A stretch of 43,684 bases of DNA from an uncultured Alphaproteobacteria bacterium (GTDB lineage: Bacteria > Pseudomonadota > Alphaproteobacteria > RF32 > CAG-239). The first letter of the stretch is position 1. Every line of letters begins with the position of its first letter. The notes beneath the pieces were generated by a model that was not told the origin of the DNA, made no database searches, and worked only from the letters and a program-made list of their open reading frames with translations. The stretch spans positions 1 to 43,684 of the forward strand of contig CALXTO010000010.1 in assembly GCA_944391425.1 (NCBI GenBank), written 5' to 3'. Position numbers and translations under genes: made by a program. Below, piece by piece: positions 24,485 to 31,830 of this stretch.

Positions 24485-25213
24485 TTAGCGGCGATCGCCC
24501 AAAAACTGGAGCAGGTAAATAAACATATTTACAAAATCAAGGTAAAGACTTAATGCTCCGGCAATGGCTTTTTTGGTGAGAATTTCGCTGCTGTCATATT
24601 CCGTATACATATTGCGGATACGTTGCGTATCAAAAGCCGTCAGTCCGACGAAAATCAAAACTCCGAGAAAAGATACCGCGTAATAGACGCCAGGACTTTT
24701 CAGGAAGATGTTGACGACGGAAGCAATGATTATGCCAATCAGCCCCATGAACAGAAAAGATCCCATACCTGTCAGATCGCGTTTGGTGGTGTATCCGTAA
24801 ATGCTCATGGCACCGAACATTCCTGCCGTAATCAGAAAAACACGGGCCAGGCTGGCGCCGGTATATCCCAAGACAATGGGTGTCAGGGAAATTCCCATAA
24901 CGGCAGAATAAGCCCAAAACATAATCTGGACCTGTGAGGCAGTTCCGCGGTTGAGGACCCAGCCGAAAGCAAAAACCATAATCAGAGGAGCGATGAAGGC
25001 CAGCCATCCGAATCCGGAAAGACCCGCAACCTGTCCCATTTGATTAATGTTGAAAAAGAGCCGAATAAGAGAAGTGTTTGCAACCAGATAAGCGCTCAGG
25101 GCTGTCAAGCAGAGACCGGCAGCCATAAAGTTGTAAACTTTAATCATGTATTGGCGCAGACCTTCGTGAACGCCGGAAACGGCATCGGTTTTGGTAAAAA
25201 TTTTGTTTTCCAT
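24485..25213 (-). CDS. Bax inhibitor-1/YccA family membrane protein
   Basis: A 242-residue integral membrane protein with about seven hydrophobic helices, the BI-1 (TMBIM) family layout. Family-type segments are GAMSIYGYTTKRDLTGMGSF, split by positions about 133-152, and the late LTAFDTQRIRNMY with the conserved Asp (about 196-208) linked to proton/calcium control in bacterial BI-1 (BsYetJ). The cytoplasmic C-terminus LDFVNMFIYLLQFLG is also typical. In bacteria, members such as YccA modulate the FtsH protease and YetJ leaks calcium; which applies here is unknown. The gene stands alone between a terminator and the YgjP-like gene. Confidence 0.92.
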   Translation of the reverse strand: MENKIFTKTDAVSGVHEGLRQYMIKVYNFMAAGLCLTALSAYLVANTSLIRLFFNINQMGQVAGLSGFGWLAFIAPLIMVFAFGWVLNRGTASQVQIMFWAYSAVMGISLTPIVLGYTGASLARVFLITAGMFGAMSIYGYTTKRDLTGMGSFLFMGLIGIIIASVVNIFLKSPGVYYAVSFLGVLIFVGLTAFDTQRIRNMYTEYDSSEILTKKAIAGALSLYLDFVNMFIYLLQFLGDRR

Positions 25214-25287
25214 AATTTTTTTTCCTATGTTTCAAGAGTTTTACTCTTATAAATATAGGGTGGCTTTTTTTAAAAATCAATAAGCAT

Positions 25288-25995
25288 CTATAGGTAACGG
25301 TAGAGTTCTTTGCCTCTTACCTTGAGCCAGTGCTGTCCTTCTTTGTAATGCGGACAGAGCGAGGAAACGCATTGCCAAAAAGTTTCGGAATGGTCCTGAT
25401 GTGCAAGATGCGAAACTTCGTGGCAAACGAGGTATTCAATTACTTCGCAGGGAGCAAGTATAATACGCCAGTTGTAATTGATGTTGTTTTTGTTTGAGCA
25501 GCTGCCCCAGCGCGATTTAGTATCTTTAATTGTAACTTTGCGAAGTGTGCAACCGATTTTTTGAGCTGCGGCAAGGGAGAGTTTCGTAAGTTTTTCCGCG
25601 GCCAATTTTTTGAGAAAATCGCAAACCCGCCGGTGCAGAAATTCAGGTTCTCCGCCGATGATCAGAAATCCGTCTTTGAGCAAAGCTCCGCGTTGTTTTT
25701 CATTGTGGAGAATGATGTATTTTTCTCCGAAAATCGAAATTTGTTCGCCATTTGAAAAATGTTTGGCTTTCGGCAGTCGTGCCAACATGTTTTGAATCCA
25801 GTCACGGTGACTGTCGACAAAAGCAAAGGCTTTTTTACCGGAGCAATAGCGGGGGACAGTCAGAACGGGAAGATGCGCTTTTTCATCAATACGCAGCGTC
25901 AGGCGTTTGGCACGCGGCGATTTGACGATTTTTATGTCAAAGCCGAGTTTGGCCTGAATATCAAAGGTCCGGCCAGTCAACAAGGTAATCTTCAT
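25288..25995 (-). CDS. YgjP/M48-type metallopeptidase-like protein
   Basis: A 235-residue protein of the YgjP-like (DUF45, SprT-related) metallopeptidase family. The C-terminal domain has the signature SRWGSCS (161-167) and zinc motif HEVSHLAHQDH (192-202), with H192, H196 and H202 as likely ligands and E193 as the general base. The N-terminal half is beta-rich (RLTLRIDEKAHLPVLTVP). Substrate unknown. GGAG precedes the ATG at 25995, which lies 35 bp inside the upstream YcgN-like gene, so it is coupled to that gene. It is the last gene of the run dnaB – small membrane protein – two cysteine-cluster proteins – ygjP. Confidence 0.9.
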   Translation of the reverse strand: MKITLLTGRTFDIQAKLGFDIKIVKSPRAKRLTLRIDEKAHLPVLTVPRYCSGKKAFAFVDSHRDWIQNMLARLPKAKHFSNGEQISIFGEKYIILHNEKQRGALLKDGFLIIGGEPEFLHRRVCDFLKKLAAEKLTKLSLAAAQKIGCTLRKVTIKDTKSRWGSCSNKNNINYNWRIILAPCEVIEYLVCHEVSHLAHQDHSETFWQCVSSLCPHYKEGQHWLKVRGKELYRYL

Positions 25996-26467
25996 AGTTT
26001 TTTACTCCGGTTTCGGAAACGGTTTCCCGGTTTTGCAAAGACATGCCGGCCTCGTGGACGGAAGATGCTTTTCCGCTGACAAGCGGGTGCCAGGAAGGGA
26101 GCTCCATGCCGTTGTCCAGCAGCCAATAAGCGCAGGTTTGTGGTAGCCAGCGGGGTTGTTCGCGAACGGCTTCAAGTGTTATGTCACGGCAGTCGGAAAC
26201 TTTTTCAAAACGGTGTTCATAAATTTTGCACAGGCAGTTGCGGCAGTCCAGAAACCGGCAGACCGTGTTGGTAAATTTTATTTTGCCGCGGATTTCCAAT
26301 TTATTCAAACAACATTTACCGCAGCCGTCGCACAAAAGTTCCCACTCCTGTTTGCTGAGTTGTTCAAGCTTTTTCTTTTTCCAAAATTCCGGTTCAATAT
26401 CCCGCAGGTTTTCGTATCGAGCCTGCGGGTCAAAGTCTTCATCAAGCCAGCTTTTATCAACGTTCAT
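25961..26467 (-). CDS. YcgN family (UPF0260) cysteine-cluster protein
   Basis: A 168-residue protein of the YcgN/UPF0260 family within the YkgJ-type CxxxCxxC group, which is thought to bind a zinc or iron–sulfur centre. Cysteine motifs are CDGCGKCC (about 45-52), then CRFLDCRNCLC and CAYW, the usual eight-cysteine layout of the family (total cysteines fit). The N-terminus WKKKKLEQLSKQEWE and the late SWHPLVSG are also typical of YcgN. Biochemical function is not established. Its ATG overlaps the stop of a second related gene (TAATG), so the pair looks like a tandem duplication. Confidence 0.88.
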   Translation of the reverse strand: MNVDKSWLDEDFDPQARYENLRDIEPEFWKKKKLEQLSKQEWELLCDGCGKCCLNKLEIRGKIKFTNTVCRFLDCRNCLCKIYEHRFEKVSDCRDITLEAVREQPRWLPQTCAYWLLDNGMELPSWHPLVSGKASSVHEAGMSLQNRETVSETGVKNYEDYLVDWPDL

Positions 26468-26898
26468 TATTTTTCCTCAATGATATGGTCTTCCATATCT
26501 TCTTCTTTTACGAATTGTTCGCTGACGACATTATCGCTCACGGCATATTTTTTATCAAGAGGTTTTCCGGTAACAAGCGGATGCCAGTCAGGCAGTTTTC
26601 CTGTACGGAAAAGAATGTTGTAGGCGCAGGAATCCGGAATCCAGTCAATCTTATTCAGATTTTGGGCAGTAAGCTTCAGACAGGAAGGAACCAGCATGCA
26701 GCGTTCTGCGTAACAGGTGCAGCTTTTGGAAACAGAATCAAAATAACGGCAGACGATGTCGGTATAATAAACTTCGCCGCCGGTTTCATCCTGAAGCTTT
26801 ATCAGGCAACATTGTCCGCAGCGGCAGCAGATACTTTCCCATTCCTGCGGCGTAAAGTCCCGCAAGGATTTTTGTTCCCAGAAGTTATTTGTCGTCAT
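26467..26898 (-). CDS. Second YcgN-like cysteine-cluster protein
   Basis: A 143-residue paralogue of the gene just downstream. It keeps the same motifs in order: WEQKSLRDFTPQEWE at the N-terminus, CCRCGQCC (about 24-31), then CRYFDSVSKSCTCYAERC, SCAYN and DWHPLVTG. It is shorter than its neighbour because the N-terminal extension and C-terminal tail are reduced. I chose the ATG at 26898 because the product then begins at the family N-terminus; a start at 26964 would run through the end of the membrane-protein gene. It overlaps that upstream gene by 14 bp. Function unknown. Confidence 0.85.
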   Translation of the reverse strand: MTTNNFWEQKSLRDFTPQEWESICCRCGQCCLIKLQDETGGEVYYTDIVCRYFDSVSKSCTCYAERCMLVPSCLKLTAQNLNKIDWIPDSCAYNILFRTGKLPDWHPLVTGKPLDKKYAVSDNVVSEQFVKEEDMEDHIIEEK

Positions 26899-27100
26899 AG
26901 TAGGTAATACGGCCTTGTTTGCTGTATTGATATTTGAGCCACAGCCAGCGGACGGCGGCAACAATCATCAGCGGAACAAACACATAAACAAAGACAACGG
27001 CAAAAACCGCGGCGCTGAAAGCTATCACGGTTATCAGAAGGGAAATTCCCAAAGCCGCGGCCAAAACATAGTAAAAAACAGTCAGAAAATTTGCCGGCAT
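26885..27100 (-). CDS. Small membrane protein, function unknown
   Basis: The 71-residue product is almost entirely hydrophobic in residues 5-50 (two helices: VFYYVLAAALGISLLITVIA and AAVFAVVFVYVFVPLMIV), then has a basic, Trp/Tyr-containing tail (RWLWLKYQYSKQGRITYYDDK is split around it). No family is recognised. It starts 3 bp after the dnaB stop and overlaps the next cysteine-cluster gene, so it belongs to the same transcript as dnaB. Alternative: a hydrophobic chance frame, but spacing and the downstream overlap favour a real gene. Confidence 0.65.
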   Translation of the reverse strand: MPANFLTVFYYVLAAALGISLLITVIAFSAAVFAVVFVYVFVPLMIVAAVRWLWLKYQYSKQGRITYYDDK

Positions 27101-27102
27101 AT

Positions 27103-28581
27103 TTAATCTCCTATTCTTTCTGGCAGATATTCTTCTTTGGCCAAGTTGCCAAACTGAGCGTAATCACCGTTCCAGAACAGCTGGACGGTTCCGGTCGGAC
27201 CATGACGCTGTTTGCCGATGATGACTTCGGCGATGTTGGCAGTGGCGCGTTTGCGCGCTTCCCATTCTTCAATGCGTTTTTGCAGATGCTCCGGCGTTTC
27301 CGAAAGTTTCTGCTGTGGTTCTTCGTTTTGCAGGTAATAGTTTTCGCGATAAACAAACATAACGATGTCGGCATCTTGTTCAATGGACCCTGATTCACGC
27401 AAGTCCGACATCAGAGGGCGTTTGTCATCGCGCTGCTCAACCCCGCGGTTTAACTGCGAAAGGGCTATTACGGGAAGATTTAGTTCTTTGGCCAATATTT
27501 TCAAGCCGCGGGAAATTTCGGAAAGTTCCTGAACGCGGTTGCCTTCGCTTTTTTTGCTGCCGGTGCCGTTAATAAGCTGGATATAGTCTATTACGATAGC
27601 TCCGAGCCCCTTGTTACGTTTGAGACGGCGGGCGCGGGTACGGATGGTGTTAATGTTCAACCCGGGAGTATCATCAATATAAAGCGGAATTTTTTCCAAT
27701 TCGCGAACAGCAGCGGCAATGCGGGTGAATTCGGCGTTATCAAGTTCTCCGGTGCGCATTTTGTGTCCGTTGGTCTGGGTGACTGTTGATAAAATGCGGG
27801 TGGCAAGCTGGTCTGCGGACATTTCCAAGGAAAAAAAAGCAACGCCTTTTGATTTTTCATCCAGATCTTTGGCATGGACCATATATTCGGCGACATTATA
27901 TGCAATGTTTGTGGCCAGAGCTGTTTTACCCATTGCCGGACGGCCGGCAATGATAATAAGGTCGGAATTGTTAAGACCGCCGATTTTGTTGTCAAGAGCA
28001 TCCAAAGCCGTCGGCAGACCGGAAATTTTACCGTCTTTCTGATAAGCCTGTTCAATATGTCCCAGAGAAGAAAGCAGAGCTTCGGAAAAATTGATAAAAC
28101 CGCCGTTGACATCGCCCTGGTTGGAAAGTTCAAAAAGGCGCTTTTCCGCTTCTTCGATTTGTTCGGAGGCATCAGAATCGATATCTTCTTTGGAAGCGTT
28201 GTTGACAATGTCAAATCCGGTGGCTATCAGTTCGCGCCGTAGGTATTTGTCATAGATAAATTGGGCATAATACTCGGCATTGGTGAGAGGCGTAGCGCTG
28301 TCGGCAAGCTTAACCAGATATTTAACGCCGCCGACCTCATCCAGAGAGCCGTCCTGCTCAAAGTAGTTCTTGAGCGTTATGACATCAGCAAGATGTCCGC
28401 GAGTAATCAGCCTGGAGATAACTTCAAAAATTTTAGCATGTACGGAATCGGCAAAATGTTGAGGCTTAAGAAATTCGGAAACCTTTTCAAACGCTTTGTT
28501 GTTAGCGAGAATTGCGCCCAAAAGCGCCTGTTCGGCTTCAATATTTTGCGGCAGGGTATTTGCCGGATTTAATGCTTCCAT
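27103..28581 (-). CDS. dnaB: Replicative DNA helicase DnaB
   Basis: The hexameric 5'-3' helicase that unwinds the replication fork. The 492-residue protein has the N-terminal helical domain (PQNIEAEQALLGAIL, about 11-25) and the RecA-like C-terminal domain with Walker A AGRPAMGKTALA, Walker B IVIDYIQLI and ALSQLNRGVEQRDDKRP, the signature of DnaB. Length is slightly above the E. coli value of 471; the insertions are at SEQIEEAEKR and in the DLDEKSKG loop. No intein is present. DnaA-box-like sequences lie upstream (28667-28693), which could put it under DnaA control. It heads a run of five genes. Confidence 0.96.
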   Translation of the reverse strand: MEALNPANTLPQNIEAEQALLGAILANNKAFEKVSEFLKPQHFADSVHAKIFEVISRLITRGHLADVITLKNYFEQDGSLDEVGGVKYLVKLADSATPLTNAEYYAQFIYDKYLRRELIATGFDIVNNASKEDIDSDASEQIEEAEKRLFELSNQGDVNGGFINFSEALLSSLGHIEQAYQKDGKISGLPTALDALDNKIGGLNNSDLIIIAGRPAMGKTALATNIAYNVAEYMVHAKDLDEKSKGVAFFSLEMSADQLATRILSTVTQTNGHKMRTGELDNAEFTRIAAAVRELEKIPLYIDDTPGLNINTIRTRARRLKRNKGLGAIVIDYIQLINGTGSKKSEGNRVQELSEISRGLKILAKELNLPVIALSQLNRGVEQRDDKRPLMSDLRESGSIEQDADIVMFVYRENYYLQNEEPQQKLSETPEHLQKRIEEWEARKRATANIAEVIIGKQRHGPTGTVQLFWNGDYAQFGNLAKEEYLPERIGD

Positions 28582-28666
28582 TTTTGTTCCTGAAGTTTTC
28601 TGAAATTATTTTGAGTTCTTTATAGCTAATAAAAAAAGAAAAGTAAGCCTTTTAATTTTTCAGCCC

Positions 28667-28693
28667 TGTGGATTGTGGGGATAACGGGGATAA
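28667..28693 (-). promoter_or_regulatory. Cluster of DnaA-box-like sequences upstream of dnaB
   Basis: Three adjacent copies of a 9-nt pattern with GGATAA/GGATTG endings: TGTGGATTG (28667), TGGGGATAA (28676) and CGGGGATAA (28685), reading as TTATCCCC-type boxes on the minus strand. The second has one mismatch to the DnaA consensus TTATCCACA, the others have two. They are regularly spaced by nine bases, 86-112 bp before the dnaB start. Function as DnaA sites is a guess. Confidence 0.35.
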
Positions 28694-28723
28694 AAAAACT
28701 CCGCATAAAAACGGAGTTTTTTT
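28693..28723 (-). terminator. Terminator of rpmB
   Basis: Stem AAAAAACTCCG / CGGAGTTTTTTT with an eight-base loop, read on the minus strand after rpmB and before dnaB. It ends in a run of seven T. Confidence 0.87.
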
Positions 28724-28754
28724 AAGTCCTTTAACCTTGGTTGGTTAATTATTA

Positions 28755-29042
28755 TTATTTGGAAGCTTTTTTCTTGGCAATTGACTTTTTGATTTTTTTT
28801 GCTTCGTCAGTCAACTTGCTGTTGGAAGTCGTTTCCAGATAGCTGTCCAGTCCTCCGTTGTGCTCAATGGAACGTAGAGTCTTGGAGCAGACTTTGAGTT
28901 TGAAAACTTTGCCCAGGGTATCGCTCAAAAGCGAAACAACCTGAAGGTTCGGCAGAAAACGACGGCGGGTCTTGTTGTTAGCGTGGCTGACATTGTTGCC
29001 GCTCATAACGCCAGTGCCGGAAATATCACATTTTTTAGCCAT
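28755..29042 (-). CDS. rpmB: 50S ribosomal protein L28
   Basis: A 95-residue ribosomal protein L28. The N-terminus MAKKCDISGTGVMSGNNVSHANN is split around the family signature (C-x-x-G-x-x-x-x-x-G-x-x-V-S-H), followed by KTRRRFLPNLQ and a C-terminal KLRVCSKTLRSI-like segment (KVCSKTLRSIEHNGGL). The extra C-terminal Lys-rich tail (KKIKKSIAKKKASK) is common in Alphaproteobacteria. It stands alone with its own terminator. The first Cys is kept but the usual CxxC zinc pair is not complete, so it is probably the zinc-independent form. Confidence 0.95.
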   Translation of the reverse strand: MAKKCDISGTGVMSGNNVSHANNKTRRRFLPNLQVVSLLSDTLGKVFKLKVCSKTLRSIEHNGGLDSYLETTSNSKLTDEAKKIKKSIAKKKASK

Positions 29043-29210
29043 TTTTTTGATTCCTTATAAAAACTAGTTGCCTCTTAATACATATAAATATCTCAAAAGT
29101 CAAGGATAAAATGCATCTTGAAAAGCAATTGCCGTTCAAGAGAAGTTTGGAAGGAAAATTTTTGGTCTTGTGTTTTGGAATGTTTTGTTGTAGTAAATAG
29201 GAAACTTGAT

Positions 29211-29287
29211 GTACCCGTAGCTCAGTTGGATAGAGTATCGGCCTCCGACGCCGAGGGTCGTGGGTTCGAATCCCTCCGGGTACGCCA
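29211..29287 (+). tRNA. tRNA-Arg (anticodon CCG)
   Basis: A 77-nt cloverleaf with encoded CCA. Acceptor GTACCCG/CGGGTAC, D-stem GCTC/GAGT, anticodon stem TCGGC/GCCGA with loop CTCCGAC (anticodon CCG, decoding CGG) and T-loop TTCGAAT, then discriminator G and CCA. The T-stem GTGGG/CCCTC has one U-U mismatch at the second pair. Open frames across this locus on both strands are artefacts of the tRNA sequence. Confidence 0.95.
29269..29287 (+). repeat. 19-bp direct repeat, copy 1 (tRNA-Arg 3' end)
   Basis: Sequence AATCCCTCCGGGTACGCCA, the T-arm/acceptor 3' end of tRNA-Arg, identical to copy 2 at 29450-29468. Such tRNA-end duplications are left by tyrosine-recombinase integration. Confidence 0.85.
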
Positions 29288-29325
29288 TAAACAAATGCCA
29301 CCTCTTGCAGGTGGCATTTGTTTAT
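29287..29325 (+). terminator. Perfect hairpin after tRNA-Arg
   Basis: A 17-bp perfect inverted repeat (ATAAACAAATGCCACCT and its complement) with a CTTGC loop begins at the last tRNA base. The T-rich 3' arm (TTTGTTTAT) and position fit a terminator or processing signal for the tRNA transcript; the symmetric arms also act on the minus strand. Confidence 0.65.
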
Positions 29326-29582
29326 GTTGGGTATCGGCGGATTTGAGCCCGCGAGGAAGTGGGGTTGACTACCAGCGAGAGGCGGGCGGGAGAACGCCGG
29401 TACGCGGAAGCGTATGAGCGCCTGTGCAACTCAAGCTATAGCGCAGAGTAATCCCTCCGGGTACGCCAAATTAAAAATAGCTTCTCACTGTGAAGATGAG
29501 GAGTTGTTTTTGTAGCTTTCCGGCAGGGTCGAACCCCTGGTTCGTTCTCAGGCAGCTAAACTCTATTACAACTTGTCCGCTT
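29326..29582. other. GC-rich, gene-free segment bounded by tRNA-end repeats, then an empty stretch
   Basis: Positions 29326-29449 are clearly more GC-rich than neighbours and contain small perfect hairpins (TACGC-GGAA-GCGTA at 29401-29414; GGCG-GGAGAA-CGCC at 29385-29398). No gene with a ribosome-binding site is visible. The segment ends at the second copy of the tRNA 3' end (29450-29468). From 29469 to 29582 I see only AT-rich sequence with no further signal I can support. It may be a structured RNA or the scar of a small integrated element. Confidence 0.5.
29450..29468 (+). repeat. 19-bp direct repeat, copy 2 (att-like)
   Basis: Perfect second copy of the tRNA-Arg 3' end, 163 bp downstream of copy 1. 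Flanking bases differ on both sides of the repeat. Confidence 0.85.
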
Positions 29583-30466
29583 TTATGAATTGTTCAGGAT
29601 TGTCGAAAACAATTTAGAAGCCGAAGAAGATGAATCCCCGGTTACACTGCTGATATTATTGTATCCCGCCGCCAACATATTGGCGGCTCCTTCGTCGCTG
29701 ACCGCTTGGATTTGCGCGGCATAAGCTGCCGATATGACAGTTGTTCCGGCAGCGGAAGTCGAACTCAAAGAAGAATCTGTCGTTGTCGATATTGTTTTGT
29801 TCGTTGTATCAGAAGAATCGGCCTGAGTCATGATATAATCGTGTTTATAGTTTGTACCCTGCAAAACCTGCATTGCGTAAGGATAATCTTCCGAATCGTC
29901 CGCATTTTCGGTTTTGGCGACTTCTATGTAATAGTCTCCTTTAGATGCTTTATATTCTCCGGAAAGAATCGCGGACATATTTTCATATTCTTCACTGTCT
30001 TTGTCCGCGGTGCTGTCGGCAATGAGAATTTGTTTGCCGTTTTTTACCATATATACCTTGAGGCTCATTCCGGGTGCCGTGGTTTCCAGCAGATCCATTT
30101 CAGCAAGTTTTTCGCTTTCGGCTTCTTGTTCGGCGGCATATCTTTCCGGGTCAAGCTGTTGTTTGAGTTCTTTGAGGTAAGTTTCATATTCGGACAGGTT
30201 AAGAACTTTTTCATCGCTGCCGGAACTGTTACGCAGGCTGATGCTTAAGTTGCCGTTAGACTGCAATTGGATTTTGTAAATATCCCTTTCGTTGTATTTT
30301 CCTAGGCTGGCAATGGTTGTAACGCGGGCGTAGTTCAGCCGCGTATATCCCAAGTCCCGAGCGTTGGCGAAGCTTTCATCGACGTTATTGACGTCTGTTA
30401 CGCTTTTTCCCAGCTGTAGACACCGCTGTCGTCTTTGTTGGTTACGCTTGAAATCGTGCTTGTCAT
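29583..30466 (-). pseudogene. Frameshifted gene for a beta-rich (PPC-like) protein
   Basis: From the ATG at 30466 (AGGA upstream) the frame reads MTSTISSVTNKDDSGVYSWE then KA and a stop. Another frame continues without interruption: SVTDVNNVDESFANARDLGY and 250 more residues to 29583. The join lies at the five-A run of the coding strand (T run 30404-30408 on plus); one extra A, or a -1 slip, restores a protein of about 293 residues. The restored product has no signal peptide; its centre alternates strands (IYKIQLQSNGNLSISLRN, SLKVYMVKNGKQILI, GDYYIEVAKT) like pre-peptidase C-terminal beta-sandwiches, and its tail is Ser/Thr-rich. It may be a true frameshift mutation, a sequencing error or programmed slippage. 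Confidence 0.7.
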
Positions 30467-30631
30467 TGTTTTTTCCTCATGTCATAATTCGGATTAAAAA
30501 AAGTACAGAAACTTTCTGAAAAGCCCGCTTTTCATGATTCTGATGAAAAAACTATATTGGACTGATTTTACTGGTTTTATTCTAAAGATTTTGAAGTTAA
30601 AATTTTATTAAAAATTAAAGGAGGGTTTGAA

Positions 30632-30973
30632 ATGAGGAATATTTTTGCGACAGGGTTGTTTTTACTGTTGGTCGGATGCGGAGAACAAGAACTCACCGGC
30701 GCATGGATTCAACCGATACCCGGAATGCCCGGGCAAACACAGGGTTTTTTGCTGGAAAAAGGCGGCCGGGCCGAATCTATAAATATGCATACATTGCTTT
30801 ATGAAAACTGGAAAAAAAACGGCGATGTCCTGACGCTTGAAGGAAAAAGTATCGGTAATGGGCAGACAATTGAGTTTAGCGAGGAGTATCGGATTGAAAA
30901 GGTGACGGCGGAAGAACTGGTTTTAAAAAAAGGAGAAAACAAAAGTATTTTTTTCCGACATCAGGAATATTGA
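30632..30973 (+). CDS. Lipocalin-like lipoprotein
   Basis: A 113-residue lipoprotein: lipobox LVGC with lipidated C16, then GEQELTGAWIQPIPGMPGQT, which is split here but reads as the G-x-W opening of lipocalin-like small lipoproteins. The rest alternates strands (GFLLEKGGRAESINM, YENWKKNGDVLTLEGKS, EYRIEKVTAEELVL) as in the Lipocalin_3-type family of outer-membrane lipoproteins found in host-associated bacteria. Ligand unknown. AAAGGAGG precedes the ATG, a strong start. It stands alone; no terminator is obvious before the next gene. Confidence 0.8.
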   Translation: MRNIFATGLFLLLVGCGEQELTGAWIQPIPGMPGQTQGFLLEKGGRAESINMHTLLYENWKKNGDVLTLEGKSIGNGQTIEFSEEYRIEKVTAEELVLKKGENKSIFFRHQEY

Positions 30974-31028
30974 CAAAATTTCCGAAATTTATTATAGTGG
31001 TTACGTAATACCTTAATATCAAATTATT

Positions 31029-31436
31029 ATGAAAAATCTATTTATTTTGGACTGGGATGCAATGTTAAAGCAGCCGGTTCCGGCAAGTTCTCTTTTTTGG
31101 AAAACAGGCGCAAAAGCTTTGCTGAGCCGCCTGGGGCGAAATCTGGATGTTTCCGTCGTTCTTATTTCCGAACGAAGCCAACTGGCTTTGGAATGGGAAA
31201 TTGATGAGAGTGGTGCGGCTCAGCTCTGCGAGATTGAAAAAGTTGTCGGGTTGAGCAAGTTTTTGACCGATAGCGAGATGCTGGTAGAAGAGGCACTGTA
31301 CGGGCATGTAGCGAAAGAGGCAATATTGATTGCCGACCGAAAGTATGCAGAAGCTGTCGAAAAAGCAGGAATAGAATTTCAAGAAGCTTCAGAAGAAACT
31401 TTCCGCCGACTTTATGTTGAGTTGGCAAACTTGTGA
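31029..31436 (+). CDS. Hypothetical protein, possibly HAD-like
   Basis: The 135-residue product begins MKNLFILDWDAML, with an Asp-x-Asp pair after a hydrophobic strand as in HAD motif I, then VSVVLISERSQ (motif II-like Ser) and EAILIADRKYAEAVEKAGIEF (motif IV-like strand with Asp). It lacks the usual cap and the second acidic residue of motif IV is Arg, so activity is doubtful. I would call it a degenerate or minimal HAD-like fold with low confidence. No ribosome-binding site is visible before the ATG. A hairpin terminator follows. Confidence 0.6.
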   Translation: MKNLFILDWDAMLKQPVPASSLFWKTGAKALLSRLGRNLDVSVVLISERSQLALEWEIDESGAAQLCEIEKVVGLSKFLTDSEMLVEEALYGHVAKEAILIADRKYAEAVEKAGIEFQEASEETFRRLYVELANL

Positions 31437-31449
31437 AGCCGAATACCTG

Positions 31450-31485
31450 AAAATCCGGGAGAACATGTGTTTCTTCCGGATTTTT
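31450..31485 (+). terminator. Terminator after the 31029-31436 gene
   Basis: Imperfect stem AAAATCCGG / CCGGATTTTT with a 17-nt interior, followed by GGTTTT. Its place 14 bp past the stop supports the call. Confidence 0.6.
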
Positions 31486-31503
31486 GGTTTTAAACGGCCG
31501 GAA

Positions 31504-31764
31504 TTAAAGATCAAAGCAATTTTCCTGACGGATACCTTTGGACTGACATTCCATCAGGCGGTCACTGTTGGGCAAATCGTCTTCGTCACCCCAGTTATAC
31601 ATATCTTTTTCAAAGGTTTCTTCATCATCCAGACGGGGAGAGGGTTCAAGAATCTGTTCTTCTTTAAATGTCCGGATATAAAAATCTTTTTCGTCGTCTT
31701 CCTGAAAATCCTGATATGAAAAATCCTTTATCCGGGTGTTGCGATCTTCTTTTGAGGGAATCAT
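31504..31764 (-). CDS. Small acidic protein, function unknown
   Basis: An 86-residue, very acidic, soluble protein starting MIPSKEDRNTRIKDF, with many Asp/Glu (FQEDDEKDFYIRTF, RLDDEETFEKDMYNWGDEDD) and two cysteines near the end. I chose the ATG at 31764 because AAGGAG lies seven bases upstream; a longer frame to 31860 has no ribosome-binding site and would run into the terminator of the upstream gene. No family is recognised and no signal peptide is present. Confidence 0.65.
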   Translation of the reverse strand: MIPSKEDRNTRIKDFSYQDFQEDDEKDFYIRTFKEEQILEPSPRLDDEETFEKDMYNWGDEDDLPNSDRLMECQSKGIRQENCFDL

Positions 31765-31830
31765 CTTTTTTCTCCTTGCTGTTATGTTTTTATAGATAAA
31801 CCGAATTGGAGGCAATTCAATCGTGATATT

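Noticed and set aside
29035..29417. Open frames across tRNA-Arg on both strands
   Set aside because: Their peptide text (for example the VAQLDRVSASDAEGRGFESL and GIRTHDPRRRRPILYPTELR types) is the usual artefact of translating a tRNA gene.
29535..29562. Second tRNA- or tmRNA-like T-arm on the minus strand (GGGGTTCGACCC)
   Set aside because: The flanking bases do not pair into a T-stem plus acceptor, and no cloverleaf or tmRNA tag frame could be drawn.
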